Source: Paramormyrops kingsleyae
Lineage: Eukaryota > Chordata > Actinopteri > Osteoglossiformes > Mormyridae
Direction of reading: 5' to 3'
Assembly: GCF_048594095.1 (NCBI RefSeq)
Contig: NC_132804.1
Coordinates: 27,381,773-27,445,772 of the forward strand
DNA length: 64,000 nucleotides
Position numbers and translations under genes: made by a program. The notes beneath the pieces are model-generated. The model searched no databases. It was not told the origin of the DNA and was given only the letters and a program-made list of their open reading frames with translations. Of the stretch, positions 34,963 to 45,332 are shown piece after piece (within the stretch, counting starts at the first letter, position 1; every line of letters starts with the position of its first letter).

Positions 34963-35045
34963 ATGACATCAAAAGCTGATAGTTATGTGACAGTCTGTGA
35001 CATCATTAAAATGACCCCTGAAGACCTCTGTGGTGTTGCAGCAAG
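34963..35045 (+). other. Orphan exon-like ORF with donor site (uncertain)
   Basis: An ATG opens MTSKADSYVTVCDIIKMTPE then DLCGVAAR, and runs exactly into a consensus donor GTGAGT after GCAAG. No downstream exon was identified before the pogo remnant at 35516. It could be a first coding exon of an unrecognised gene, a transposon exon, or chance. Confidence 0.25.
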
Positions 35046-35515
35046 GTGAGTTTCTCTGTTAAATACATGATAATTTCACCTTTTATTGGTGTGATAACTT
35101 AAGTTACAAACCTGCATGCCATTCAGTTAAATGCCAAAACACACTTCTATTGATAGATTTTCTGAAAAATGCATGTTGTGATTAACTGTACTTAACTTTA
35201 ATGGTCAAGGTCATTGGTTGATATAAATGTCCAGTTGATGAAATATATGTTGAAATAAAAGTTTCATCGTTTGGTGTAATGTTTTTTTCATTCGGTGTAA
35301 TGCAACTTCTCTGTTACACCACAGTGTCATCCATTACACTGCGTGAGTCAATATTACTGCAGGGTGCCTTTGGTGTCCTGTGCATAAATAATTCCTTTGC
35401 CATGTTAACTTAACATAAAAACGGCTATGAAAGGGCTTGTTATATTGGGCTAAGTTTTTATATATCAGATAGATCAAGGGCATTTACTGTAGGTTTGGTG
35501 TATGTTTTGTAAATA

Positions 35516-35862
35516 CAGTGGAAACCGCTTATAATGATCACAGTTATAGCAATCAATCACATACATGGATCAAAAAGCTTGGGACAGAATCTTCCCTGTA
35601 CAAATACTGTTTAAATAATTCACTTATAGTAATCAAGCAGTCTGCTTACAATGTTACTTTTGGGTCTTTTTAAATATGACAACATATGGAAATAATTGTG
35701 GTAATTTTATTTTATTTTTTAACTACTAAGTCTTGCAGTAATGTCTGGTTCTGTCTAGCTACCTGCTGCATGCATGGAAAACACTAAAGAAAAGAGATAG
35801 TCACTTTCTCTCAATGACAAATATAGACTCATCAAAGCTTATGATAAACCTGCAGGGTTTGT
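35516..35862 (+). mobile_element. pogo/Tigger-type DNA transposon, 5' fragment
   Basis: Starts after TA with CAGTGGAAACCGCTTATAAT, the terminal sequence of the pogo/Tigger group. An ATG at 35774 opens MENTKEKR, then a stop, then in the same frame SLSLNDKYRLIKAYDKPAG: the start of the CENP-B-like helix-turn-helix of pogo transposases. The copy is cut short by the repeat at 35860-36148. Confidence 0.85.
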
Positions 35863-36148
35863 GTCCTTAATACCAAGAACGCAAAGACCGTACTTGTGGT
35901 CTCGGCAAGACCGGTCTTGCTAACTTGCCTTCCAAGAACTTGGGGAGCAAAGAATCATGGGATTGGTCTTGTTCGGCAAGTATGCTACCAATGAATCTTT
36001 GATATTTGGGGCAGAGCAAGACCAGCATCCAGGGATTTTTACTGTCCGCGTGTGCTTGTGTTCTTAGTATTGGAACTGGTCTTCAGCAATGGAAGATGAC
36101 GTAAAATAGTCACACAAGAACACAAGTACAATCAAGTACTCCTACTGA
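35860..36148 (+). repeat. Dispersed ~300-bp repeat, copy 2
   Basis: Same family and orientation as 3712-4000: GGCAAGACCGGTCTTGCTAA, TGGGATTGGTCTTGTT, TTTGATATTTGGGGCAGAGC, TATTGGAACTGGTCTTCAGC and AACACAAGTACAATCAAGTA. It abuts the truncated pogo element, which suggests that it inserted there. Confidence 0.7.
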
Positions 36149-36420
36149 GATTCACTCCCAAGCAGGTTTGCTGGGCAAACATGCCATTGTAGTAGCAATC
36201 TGCCATCACTCATACGCCACTGCCTGTTAAAGGTGAGGTGACGTGCTTCCCTGATTGGTTTATTGCATGTTATACCCAAGACACACCTCTGAATAATTAG
36301 GACAAGCCATGACAACTTGTTTGGGCCTTGCATTGGTGCAAAGTCTGCTTTTTCTGACAAAATAGCAAAATGGATTTGGACATGCCCATAAATGGTAAAT
36401 TTCAAATTTAAAATTCAAAT

Positions 36421-37680
36421 TGAGCTACTTCTTCATGGTGGAGGAGCTTGTATGTCTCCATGATCCTAGGAATTATGTTGTCAGGGGCGATTGTCCCTGG
36501 CAGGGTCTCCCAAGGCCAATTGGTCCTAGGTGAGCAGCCAGACTAAGTGCAGTTCAAACAGACTCCCATGATTTCAGGTCTGGTGAACTGTTGACTTTCA
36601 AGGATATAGCAGTGGAAGGACTATTTCAAGAATCTCCTAAATCCTAAATCTCTGAGCTGGAAGACTCAGAGAAGAACTTGCCCATCTCAGGGGTTGAGAT
36701 CACAGAAGCAGTCAAACAACTATTCAGTGGCAGAGCTCTGAGGGTGGATGAGATTCACCCTGAGTTCTTAAAAGCCCTTCATGTGGTTGGGCTGTCTTGC
36801 CTAGCATGCCTCTTCAACATTACGTGGATGTCAGGGATGATGCCTTTGGATTGGCAGATTGGGGGGTGGACCCAAGGATGTGTTCCAGTTTTAGGGGGGT
36901 CACACTCCTTAGCCTCCCTGGGAAGGTCTATACTGGTGTACTGGAGAGGAGGGTCCAGGAGGAACAATGCAGATTCTCTCCTGGTCGCGGAACACTGGAC
37001 CATCTCTTCACCCTTACAAGGATACTGGAGGGTTCTTGGGAGTTTGCCCAACCAGTCTACATGTGTTGCATCGTGGACTTGGAAAAGGCATATGACCGTG
37101 TCCCTTGGGCAGGGGCGCCGTAAGGGGGAGGAAAGCTAGGACGATTCCAAGGGCCCCTGAGTGACAGGGGCCCTAAAAAATTAGGAAAATAACTGGATTG
37201 GTTTGGACTGGGGGGCCTAATATGATATGCTTTCATGGGGCCCAAAATCTCTAGCAACGCCTCTGCCCTTGGGGGTCCTGTGGTGGGGTGCTCCAGGAGT
37301 ATGGGGTCTGTTGTTGCAGGCCATCAGATCCCTGTACAAAAAACAAAGGAAGAGCTTGGTTCATATTGCCAACAGTAAGTCAGACTTGTTCCCAATGGGT
37401 GCTGGACTCTGACAGGGCTGCCTTTTGTCATTGATTCTGATAAGTTTTTACTTTTTATAGATGGGATGGTCCTGTTGCCGCTATCGGGCTATGACCTGCA
37501 CCGGGGCAGTTTGCAGCTGAGGGCGAGGAGACCGGAATGAGGATCAGCACTTCCAAGTGCCATGGTTCTTGCCCGGAAGGTCTGGGCATCCCTGCTTAGA
37601 CTGCTGCCTCCCTGACCAGACCCTGGATAAGTGTCAGAAGATGGATAGATGGATGGATGGGTGGATGGATGGGTGGCATA
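36421..37680 (+). mobile_element. LINE reverse-transcriptase fragment, split by a MITE
   Basis: Plus frames show ISGVEITEAVKQLFSGRA, DEIHPEFLKALHVVGLSCL, FRGVTLLSLPGKVYTGVLER, FSPGRGTLDHLFTLTRILE and VDLEKAYDRVPW. After a 164-bp interruption the text continues GVLWWGAPGVWGLLLQAIR, FPMGAGL and QGCLLSLI. The 3' end runs into a GGATGGATGG tail (37640-37677). It is 5'-truncated and frame-shifted, and is a different family from the LINE at 13060-16105. Confidence 0.88.
37110..37265. mobile_element. 156-bp hAT-type MITE with perfect 8-bp target duplication
   Basis: Ends CAGGGGCG and CGCCTCTG are inverted with one mismatch. CCCTTGGG occurs exactly on both sides (37102-37109 and 37266-37273). Removing the element and one duplicate restores the reading YDRVPLGVLWWG of the host LINE, which confirms the insertion. 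Confidence 0.92.
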
Positions 37681-38579
37681 TATTTGTCATAAAACAATAA
37701 GATTTCTCCACTTCAGCATTTGATATGTTGTCTTTGTTGTATTTTCAATTAAATAGGCCTATAGGTTTATATGGTTTACAAATCATTGCATTCTGTTTTT
37801 GTTTACATTTTACACAGTATCCCAACTTTTTTGGAAACGGGGCTGTACTTGGCGAATGAAAGGATTCGGATTAAACCAAGCAGTTAAAGAGTCCTAATAT
37901 CATATGCCCCAAAATCACGGTTGCACATACAGCATATCGTTTAGCTTTGTCATTTAACACCTAAAGACAGGACACCACGTGGGGATGCCATTTATGTACT
38001 CCACCATACTAACAAGTTCCAACAGCTAACACAGTTCATGTGCCTCTGAGGAAAAGCATGGTGGCACCCGGCATAACCAACAGGCGAAAGAAACTCCTGT
38101 GTGAAAATGGCACTCCAGGGCCGCCGTTTCAATTAACTATAGTTAAACTAACGGGTTAATTAGCGACCCAGTTTACAAATGGACTTATCGAGAAGGTGAT
38201 TTTTTTGCTACAGTGGCTGCAGTAAGTCAAATACACCAACAGAAAAAAAGAAAGTGAAAGAGGGCACAAGAAAGCGCCACAGAAAAGAATACTCCACCTC
38301 CTACTAGTTTTCGCTAAGCGATTATATCCTTTTCAATCGTTGTCGCCATTTACGTGGTATGTCCGGTGGCACAAAATAGATAGACAACTTTAAAGTAAAC
38401 TTAATTTATTAAAACTGGGAAGCGACGAACTGACTCGCAAAACGCGTGACATGCACCTTATCCTACCCCATCAACCGCTATAATAAAACACTTTACACAT
38501 TAAAGCAGGTCCAGCTACAGGTATATAGCTTGTAAACTGTCCTGCATTTCGGTTAGCCTACTTAAAGTTAGACGAAGCA

Positions 38580-38640
38580 ATGTCGGGAAGACGGTTTGTT
38601 GTTCTTACATTGTGTGCAGCTTTACTTTTTGTCGCCGTTG
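38580..38640 (+). CDS. shisa5: shisa5 copy 1 exon 1: signal peptide
   Basis: 61 nt from ATG to the donor GTGAGT, ending with one base of an Ala codon. The hydrophobic core is FVVLTLCAALLFVAV. Confidence 0.88.
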
Positions 38641-41600
38641 GTGAGTTTTTTATTAAAATTTTTATTTTATATGACGATTGTGTGTGTTTTAAATAATTTA
38701 TTAGAACTATTCATTTTTTTCGTATTAAGGAAAGTAATTGTGATGCGCATATGCTATTATTTTTGTTCGCTTGTTAACTATACTATGAAACTTAAAGGGT
38801 ATCGATCGATGTCCAGTGTTCCCATTATAAATTATGATTAGAACACAGAATGTTAACTAGGCAGGATTTAATTGTGGGTTTATAATAAGCATAATTTCAT
38901 ATAAAAAGCGTTTTATATTTGATTTTACCATCTTTTATTTGTTTTTTCTCAAATAATGATTTTCTCATAAAAATTTCAGCGGATAACTGCGAGTCTTACA
39001 CAGACGTTTTTAATGTACGACACTCTTTCCGGCGTTGTTTGGAATCTGAGTTCTGCTGTGGTCAGTGTTCAAACCGATACTGCTGCTCCATAAAAGCATT
39101 TAAACTGGATGACGATGCACAAGAAAAATGTCCACTAAGGTATGTAGATAAACTAATGAAGGAAATCAAATGTCATTATAATGAATATCGATTAATAACT
39201 GCAGTTGATATTCGTTGTAGTTCCTCATATTTGGATGCCTTTTCAGTGTTGTAGTAGGCTACTTGGATCAAGCGTAGTAACGATAAAATTAATAAAAATA
39301 AAATTCATTATTATTTACCTTCATTGTATTAGCTGCATACTGATTTATTTAATTTTATTCATTTTTTAAAAGAAGGAGGTCAACACTACACCGGTTTTGT
39401 GTTGTTTATATGAGTTTTTGATTGGTTTGCTTTATAATTACGTTATCAGCTTTACATTTAGGGCCTATCAGGTTCCATGCACTTGCAAAAAAAAAAAAAT
39501 AGGCATACTCAAACATGCCACAAATTATTTCCCTTTCTGTTTTTCATGGTTTAAACATTACCGAGCTTATAAAATTGAAGTGGGAACAAGACGGTTCTCT
39601 TCTGAATTGAGTTACCCAGTCCCATATATCACGGGATCGTCCCGTATTGAAAAAATAAAACTGTACTGTGTTCCGTTCTGAAGAAACATCCGAACGCGCG
39701 ATCGGTTACGTTGTATCCACCCCGGCCACTCCCGGGAAATTCTATAGCCCCCTCCTCTTTATTTAACTTAGTGTAACTTAGTGTTACAAAGAAATTGTAA
39801 AAACAATAATTCTTTAAAACTATTGGCTATATAAAACTTTATGAATCTATGTGTGTGATGACTGCATGCGGGCAAACAGGCGAGAAAGCCGAAAATGCGG
39901 GTAAACGGGGTTTATTTAGGACTGACAGGACAACTGGGGAGCACACGGCAAACCACGTCAATGACAGACCTGGGGAAACAGACTTAAACGCGGACTGAAA
40001 TACACAAGACAAGCCGAAATAACAGGAAACAGGTGATTATTATATTATATTATACCACATAGACAAGGGCGTAACTTTGGCTGGAACATTGGGGGGGTCG
40101 AGGTCTCCACCCATTACAGGGGAAACATGATTATTGGGGGGGTCATATTGGCTGGATCTGATTATTGGGACGGTCATGACCCCCCTAACCCCCCTGGAAA
40201 TTAAGCCCATGCACATAGAGAAAACAGAAATGTGAATGGAATAGATTCAAAATCCCTGCATGTAAAATACTTTGAGCCAAAAAACCCTTAACATCATGTA
40301 CAATCGTGTTAATTCACTGTAATTGCTGCTATTCCGAGTCAGAAGCTTTTTAACAAGTGGTTTTCATGGCTTTCCTCTGAGTCACTTCCTCTGTGTAATT
40401 AGAGAGTTTATATATTTATGCATATATTGCTTTTTAAACATTTCCTGAATATATGTTTTCTTTACCTCAATTATACTGTCTGTCTGTAGAAAATACTAAG
40501 AAGCCGTGCATTGAAAAGAGTGTGCATGGTAATTGCCAACAAACTTATATTCGGAGGAGGCATGCAGAAGCTTTACATTACAGTATGTTTATTTGGCAGG
40601 AGCTATTATCCCAAGCAACGCACAATTGAGAAAGCAGGGGCAGCTAGTCCGTGGAGCAACAGGGGTTTAAGGACCTTGCTCAAGGACCCAGTGGTGAAAT
40701 CTTTCTGCTGACTGTGGGATTTCCTTCCGATCACAGATACAGTGGCCTGATTGGTTTATTAAGGCCATTTTCACAAGAGCACTCAAGCTTTGGAGATTCA
40801 GACTGATTTTTTTTACAAAAAGATTTAACATATGGAGGTGGAACAGCAAAGCATCTACATTCTCCTTTCAATCTCATTTAAACCGATTTTAACTAACTTT
40901 AAACTGATTTTAACTAAGTTTTACTAAGAACTAAGAGGAGCAGAAAATACTTGGGTTGGCAGTTTGAGTTGCATGCGTGCTGCTGTGTGGAAGTTAGCGT
41001 GTCCTGCCATGGGCTGCAGTTATCCTTTGAGGAGTCTGGTTTCCTCCCATAGACTAAACATGTAGTTAGGCTAATCAGTGTCTCCAAATTGCCTACAGTG
41101 TGTGTGTCGGATAGAAGTGCATTGTGGGGACCAAATGTCCCCACAATGTGATCAAAACCCTCTTATTCTGACATTGTGGGGGGCATTTTTTTCTGTTCTC
41201 ACAAGGGGAAATTCAGTTTTATAAATATCTGTGACTGCAATCAAAAAACTATAAATGCCAAAAATCTTTTGTTTGGTTACTCATGGTTAAGGTTAGCGCT
41301 GGGTAGGGGTTAAGGTTGTCATTGCTGGGATTAGGGTTATGCCCATAGAAATGAATGGAGAGTCCCCACAAAGATATGAATACAAACATGTGTGTGTGTG
41401 TTTGAGCGGGCATACCTATCCTTATGGGGACACAATGTCCCCATAACGTGATAAGTATCCATTTTATTTCCCATATGGAGACCAGTTTCCTGGTCCCCAT
41501 AAGGAAAAACTCTATTTTATAAAAATCGGTGACTGCTATGGAAAGAATAAAAATGCAAAAACTTTTGTATTTTGCTTGGTTACTTATGGTTATGGTTAGG

Positions 41601-44600
41601 GCTGGGTAGGGGTTAAGGTTGTCATAGTTAGCATTAGCATTTTTCCCATGGAAGTGAATGAGCAGTCCCCATAAGGATAGGTATATCTGACGTGTGTGTG
41701 TGTTTGGACCTCTGCTTTGTGCCTTGAGCTGCCTGAGTAAGGCTTCAGGCTCCCCTGTGACTCTGGCCAGGATAAGTAGTTTAGAGATGGATGGATGTAT
41801 GATCAATATATTATGCAGGGGAGGAGCTTTGAGAAATCACTTTAGGAGGGGGAGGCAAGAACTTACTCAGGCTGCGTTCATGATCGGGATGTGCTGACCA
41901 ACTCGGGGGACCAGGAAAAGGCATATAACTACGTGGTGCTTCAGAAATACAGGTCCGGGGGCAGTCACCACATGCTGTTCCATCCCTGTACGGATGTAGC
42001 AAAAACTGGGTTTGCATACTTGGCAGAAAATCAAAACCATTTGGAGCGGCTGTTAGGTTCCGGCCGAGATGTGTCTTCCCTCCGAACTTGTTTGTGACAA
42101 AGTTGTGGCAGGAAAAGCATCCGGCGTGGGGAGCTAGAAGCGACATCTCTGCTATATTTGCAGATGTTGTCATGTTTCTGGTTTCACGTGACCGGGACTT
42201 CCAGCAGGCGCTTGAACAATTCGACCAATAGAAAAATGTCAGGAGTACAAGCAAGTTTCTCTACAGGGTTGCTGGGCTCACTGTCCTAGGCAGGGTGAGG
42301 GCTTAAGAGATCCAGAGGGATTTCAGAATGGAGCTGCTGCTCCTTCAGATTGAGTGGAGTTACTAAGGTGGTTTGGGCATTAAGGATTCCACCTCATTGG
42401 CCCCCAAAGGAGCTGTTTGTGGCACGTCCCATTAGGCAGAGGACATGCTGGAGGGCCGGAGCATATATAAGGGCCGGGCCGCCAGGCCACAGGCCTCAAC
42501 TGAAAGCTGATTGGCCCACAGAGTACCCCCTCCCCTGTCACTCATCAATTCAAAACATGTTATTGGCTAAAGATAAGGTTGGTCCTTCTTTATGAATTAT
42601 GGCCCTTTGTAGGCCATAATTCATACAGGAGGGCTTATATCTTCCAGCCAGGATGGGGAAAATAGGCCTACCGCTGCTATGGTCCTCACAAGGAAATCTG
42701 GTGTGAAGATGAGATTGGATGAAAAAAATGTTGCTCGGCATATTTTAGTCCCTGCGATGCACTGGTGTCCTGTCCATGGTGTTCTCCTGCCATGTGAGGT
42801 GTGTCTAGGATAGTGTCCAGGCCCTGAAGTGGCCCTCTACCAGATAAGGGTTTGCGTGATAGACAGATTTATGGATGGATGAAATATTTCTTCTTTTTTT
42901 CATGCTTCCTGCATCCCCCCTCCAATTAACATTGAGAAACACAGAAGAGAGAAGAGAGCGACCTCTGGTATGATGATTGCTGAGATAATCCCCTGCGTGA
43001 TGTTCTCCTTGTTCTTCACCCTGTGCTTCTGCATGATGTGTCCCCGATGCTGGCTCTACAAAAAGTGCAGAAGCCCCATGTGTGAGTACAGGCACTCCAT
43101 AGCAGGACTCCTGTGACGGAGCTTCTTCTACACACCTTGCCTAGTTCATTCTTTGTTATTCCCTGGACTCCTGTAGTGTGTGATCATATGCAGCATGACC
43201 CGGAGCAGCCCAGCACTTTTTGGAGCTCTAAACAAGAATGATTATCCTGGTTGGGTTAGTATAGGATTTTTGTCACGTGTTTGGAGGAACATTGTGAAAT
43301 TCTTGTGCCACAGTTACGGGGGATGGGACAGGTGCCTGGGGGAACAAGAGAACAAACGAAAGTGCAGTAAAAGACAAGATAATGCAAGACAAACCGCAAT
43401 GCAATACAGGAACTGCAACAAATAATGTGCAATAGATATGCAATAAATAGGTGGTGCATCAGGTAAAACGTGCAGCTAGACACTGAGGTTGCCACTTTCA
43501 AACTAAAAAAATATGGCACACAAAAGGCTGACACAAAAACAGGTATGGGGCCCCCTGGTGGCCACTGAGCCCTAAGCAGGCAGACACCTGCAGGTATTGA
43601 ATTAACTAATATTGCTAGGAAACAAGTTCAACAATAAGTTCAATACAATTTAACCACATACAACAGTTATATTGGTACAGCATATATCAATTCAACTATT
43701 AATTTCACATAATATTCACATATTTTTAACAAGCATATTTTAACTTGAAATATTTGTATGTCAATTTATGCTAGAAGCAGCAAATCTAATTATGAGTATG
43801 GTCATATATAGTCAATGAAAATTCACATAACGGGTTTTTAAAATATTTAAGATTATGTTGCTCACTAGTTAAAATGCACTGTATGTCAATTTAGGAAATA
43901 ATACAAGGAAACTCTTTGCTCTTCGGATTTAAAGAATTATAGACGTTCAGTAATTTTTGGGACATAGTGATGTCACTTTTGGGAGAAATTATTCCATGTT
44001 ACTTCGAAGTGTTTTGCACAATTCAGAATTAATGATGGATGAAGCGTGGGTTTACTTTGTTCTTGTCTTTACAGTCACAGGATATGTGACAGAGCTGCCA
44101 CCAAGCCAGGCCCAACAGAGGGGCGCAGACCCAGGGTACCAGCAGGTGGCCAGGGTCCAGCTTATCCCCACAGCTTCATACCAGGCACAGCCCTACCCCC
44201 CAGCAGGACCACCACCTTCCTACCAGGAGATAATGAGGGGTACGCCTGGAATAAGGGCAGGGCCAAGGTCGCTGAGAACATCTGAGGAGGATGTCGTTCA
44301 CTGTCAGCTCTCAGGCAGAATTAGTTTTAGAGAAGTAAGAAAATGAAACTGGAATAAACCACTGAGTTATGCCAGGAGTTATGGTATGGCTTTTATTTAT
44401 AAATCTGTATATGTGGGAAAACAGTTCAAGTGCTTTCAAAGCATTGTTAGCTGTTATCTGACAAATTACTGCCGTGTTACTGTAGTCTAGCCAGCTTCCC
44501 CATTTTCTGATGGAGAGACGTTTCACTCTTTGTGCTCCTTCTCTGTCTGTTCCAGCGTACCCACCTCCCCAGGCACCCTATACCCAAGCCGGGTACAGCA

Positions 44601-44758
44601 TGGGGCAGCTGGCGTACCCTCTCCAGCCTCCAGCCCCTACCAACTACCCTCCTGTGCCTCCCGTCCAGATGGACTACAGCGCCACACAACCTCCCTACAA
44701 CCCCACACAACCTCCCTACAACCCAGCTTTCGTGGACCCTCCCCGGACGGGTCACTGA
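38580..44758 (+). CDS. shisa5: shisa5-like membrane protein, copy 1 (complete, 5 exons, 241 aa)
   Basis: Type I single-pass membrane protein of the Shisa family. Shisa-5 (scotin) is known as a p53-inducible ER/nuclear-envelope protein linked to apoptosis. Coding exons: 38580-38640, 38980-39139, 42945-43081, 44075-44239, 44556-44758; all GT/AG, phases joining to 726 nt. Residues 1-21 are a signal peptide (MSGRRFVVLTLCAALLFVAVG). Residues 24-72 are a cysteine-rich Shisa domain with the EFCCGQC and YCC pattern. Residues 84-105 are a transmembrane segment running into CFCMMCPRCWLYKKCR, a Cys-rich juxtamembrane stretch typical of the family. The tail is rich in Pro, Tyr and Gln, with PPSY (166-169) and two PPYNP motifs near the end that should bind WW domains. 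Human SHISA5 (240 aa) ends similarly with SQPPYNPAYMDAP. Exact orthology among Shisa-5/Shisa-like paralogues is inferred. Confidence 0.9.
38980..39139 (+). CDS. shisa5: shisa5 copy 1 exon 2: cysteine-rich Shisa domain
   Basis: 160 nt encoding DNCESYTDVFNVRHSFRRC, LESEFCCGQCSNRYCCSIK and FKLDDDAQEKCPL. The acceptor is AATTTCAG and the donor GTATGT, phase 2. Confidence 0.93.
40074..40211. mobile_element. 138-bp hAT-type MITE with perfect 8-bp target duplication
   Basis: Ends CAAGGGCGTAA and (right) TTAAGCCCATG are imperfect inverted repeats. CACATAGA occurs exactly at 40066-40073 and 40212-40219. It lies in intron 2 of shisa5 copy 1, with internal GGGGGGTC / GACCCCCC symmetry. Confidence 0.88.
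40960..41815 (+). repeat. Dispersed fish repeat split by a doubled palindromic GTCCCCA repeat
   Basis: The outer family (GTTAGCGTGTCCTGCC..., GTTTCCTCCCATAGAC, then CTCCCCTGTGACTCTGGCC and GGATGGATG) is interrupted inside its (GT)n part by two ~290-bp units at about 41110-41395 and 41405-41695. Each unit reads ATTGTGGGGACC or TTATGGGGACAC, GTTAAGGTTGTCAT, and ends AGTCCCCA. All of it is inside intron 2 of shisa5 copy 1. The 185-codon minus ORF across it is a by-product of the repeat. Confidence 0.7.
42270..42420 (+). mobile_element. LINE 3' fragment
   Basis: TCCAGAGGGATTTCAGAATGG, AGCTGCTGCTCCTTCAGATTG and GGTGGTTTGGGCATTAAGG match the recurrent 3' coding region of a fish LINE. Short, isolated, in shisa5 copy 1 intron 2. 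Confidence 0.55.
42465..42625. repeat. Repeat shared with 45083-45220, copy 1
   Basis: Shares CCCCTCCCCTG-CACTCA, ATTCAAAACAT-TTATTGGC, GATAAGGTTGG and TATGAATTAT with 45083-45220, in the same orientation and order. One copy is in intron 2 of shisa5, the other 0.3 kb beyond its stop. Class unknown. Confidence 0.65.
42745..42886 (+). repeat. Dispersed fish repeat, 3' part
   Basis: GTCCCTGCGATGCACTGGTG, TCCTGTCCATGGTGTTCTCC and a GGATGGATG tail, the same family as 8575-8880. It ends 58 bp before exon 3 of shisa5 copy 1. Confidence 0.65.
42945..43081 (+). CDS. shisa5: shisa5 copy 1 exon 3: transmembrane segment
   Basis: 137 nt encoding REKRATSGMMIAEIIPCVMF then SLFFTLCFCMMCPRCWLYKK and CRSPM. 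The acceptor ACACAG and donor GTGAGT fit the flanking phases. The intron before it (3.8 kb) holds several repeats. Confidence 0.9.
44075..44239 (+). CDS. shisa5: shisa5 copy 1 exon 4: start of proline-rich tail
   Basis: 165 nt encoding GYVTELPPSQAQQRGADPGY, QQVARVQLIPTASYQAQPYP and PPSYQEIMR. The acceptor is CTTTACAG and the donor GTACGC. Confidence 0.9.
44556..44758 (+). CDS. shisa5: shisa5 copy 1 exon 5: PPxY tail and stop
   Basis: 203 nt encoding YPPPQAPYTQAGYSMGQLAY, PPVQMDYSA and a tandem TQPPYNP-TQPPYNP duplication, then AFVDPPRTGH and TGA (44756-44758). The acceptor is TGTTCCAG. Confidence 0.94.
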
Positions 44759-45082
44759 GGGGATCACTAGCACCCTCTTTCATGTCTGTCCCGGTTTTGA
44801 CTTTGGATCTATTTCTGGCAGGATAACGAAGTGGCAGAGCACAACCAGGAATGTTCCAGGGAGGGGAAGTACGCTAGAGTAGGCTGCTCCTGCCACGAAT
44901 TAGAAAATATTTGAAATAGCGTTGTAAAAACAGTCTACAAAAATAGTCTGCAAATAGGCTATGAGAGGACTTCCTCACCACAGGCCTACCTACATCCAAA
45001 AACATATCCACAGTAACCATGTTTCACTCTCCATTCCCTCTCTCCCTCCTGGCTATTTATTTAGCTACATGGGTGCATAGAG

Positions 45083-45220
45083 GAGTCGGGCCACAGGGGC
45101 ATTGGCCCTTGATGATTGGCCCCTGGCATGCCCCTCCCCTGCCACTCACCGATTCAAAACATATTATTGGCTAATGATAAGGTTGGCCCCTCTGTATGAA
45201 TTATGCCCTCTCTTATACCC
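45083..45220. repeat. Repeat shared with 42465-42625, copy 2
   Basis: Partner of the preceding repeat, located in the presumed 3' UTR of shisa5 copy 1. It contains GGCCACAGGGGCATTGGCCC and GTATGAATTATGCCC. Confidence 0.65.
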
Positions 45221-45326
45221 CCCACTTTAAAAAATACTAAAGTCTCTCCTGATTAGCTGTCTAGCTCCTAGTTTCCGTCACAAGTCTGCATTTGTACACT
45301 CTGTTGAGGGCCAAAATCATTCTTAA

Positions 45327-45332
45327 AATAAA
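45327..45332 (+). terminator. Candidate polyadenylation signal of shisa5 copy 1 (AATAAA)
   Basis: The first canonical hexamer after the stop, 570 bp downstream. Another lies at 45686-45691. Which one is used cannot be told from sequence. Confidence 0.4.

Noticed and set aside
41249..41806. 185-codon minus-strand ORF
   Set aside because: It runs across the doubled GTCCCCA repeat; the protein is itself repetitive (SLWGLLIHFHG / SLWGLSIHFYG) and has no known domain.
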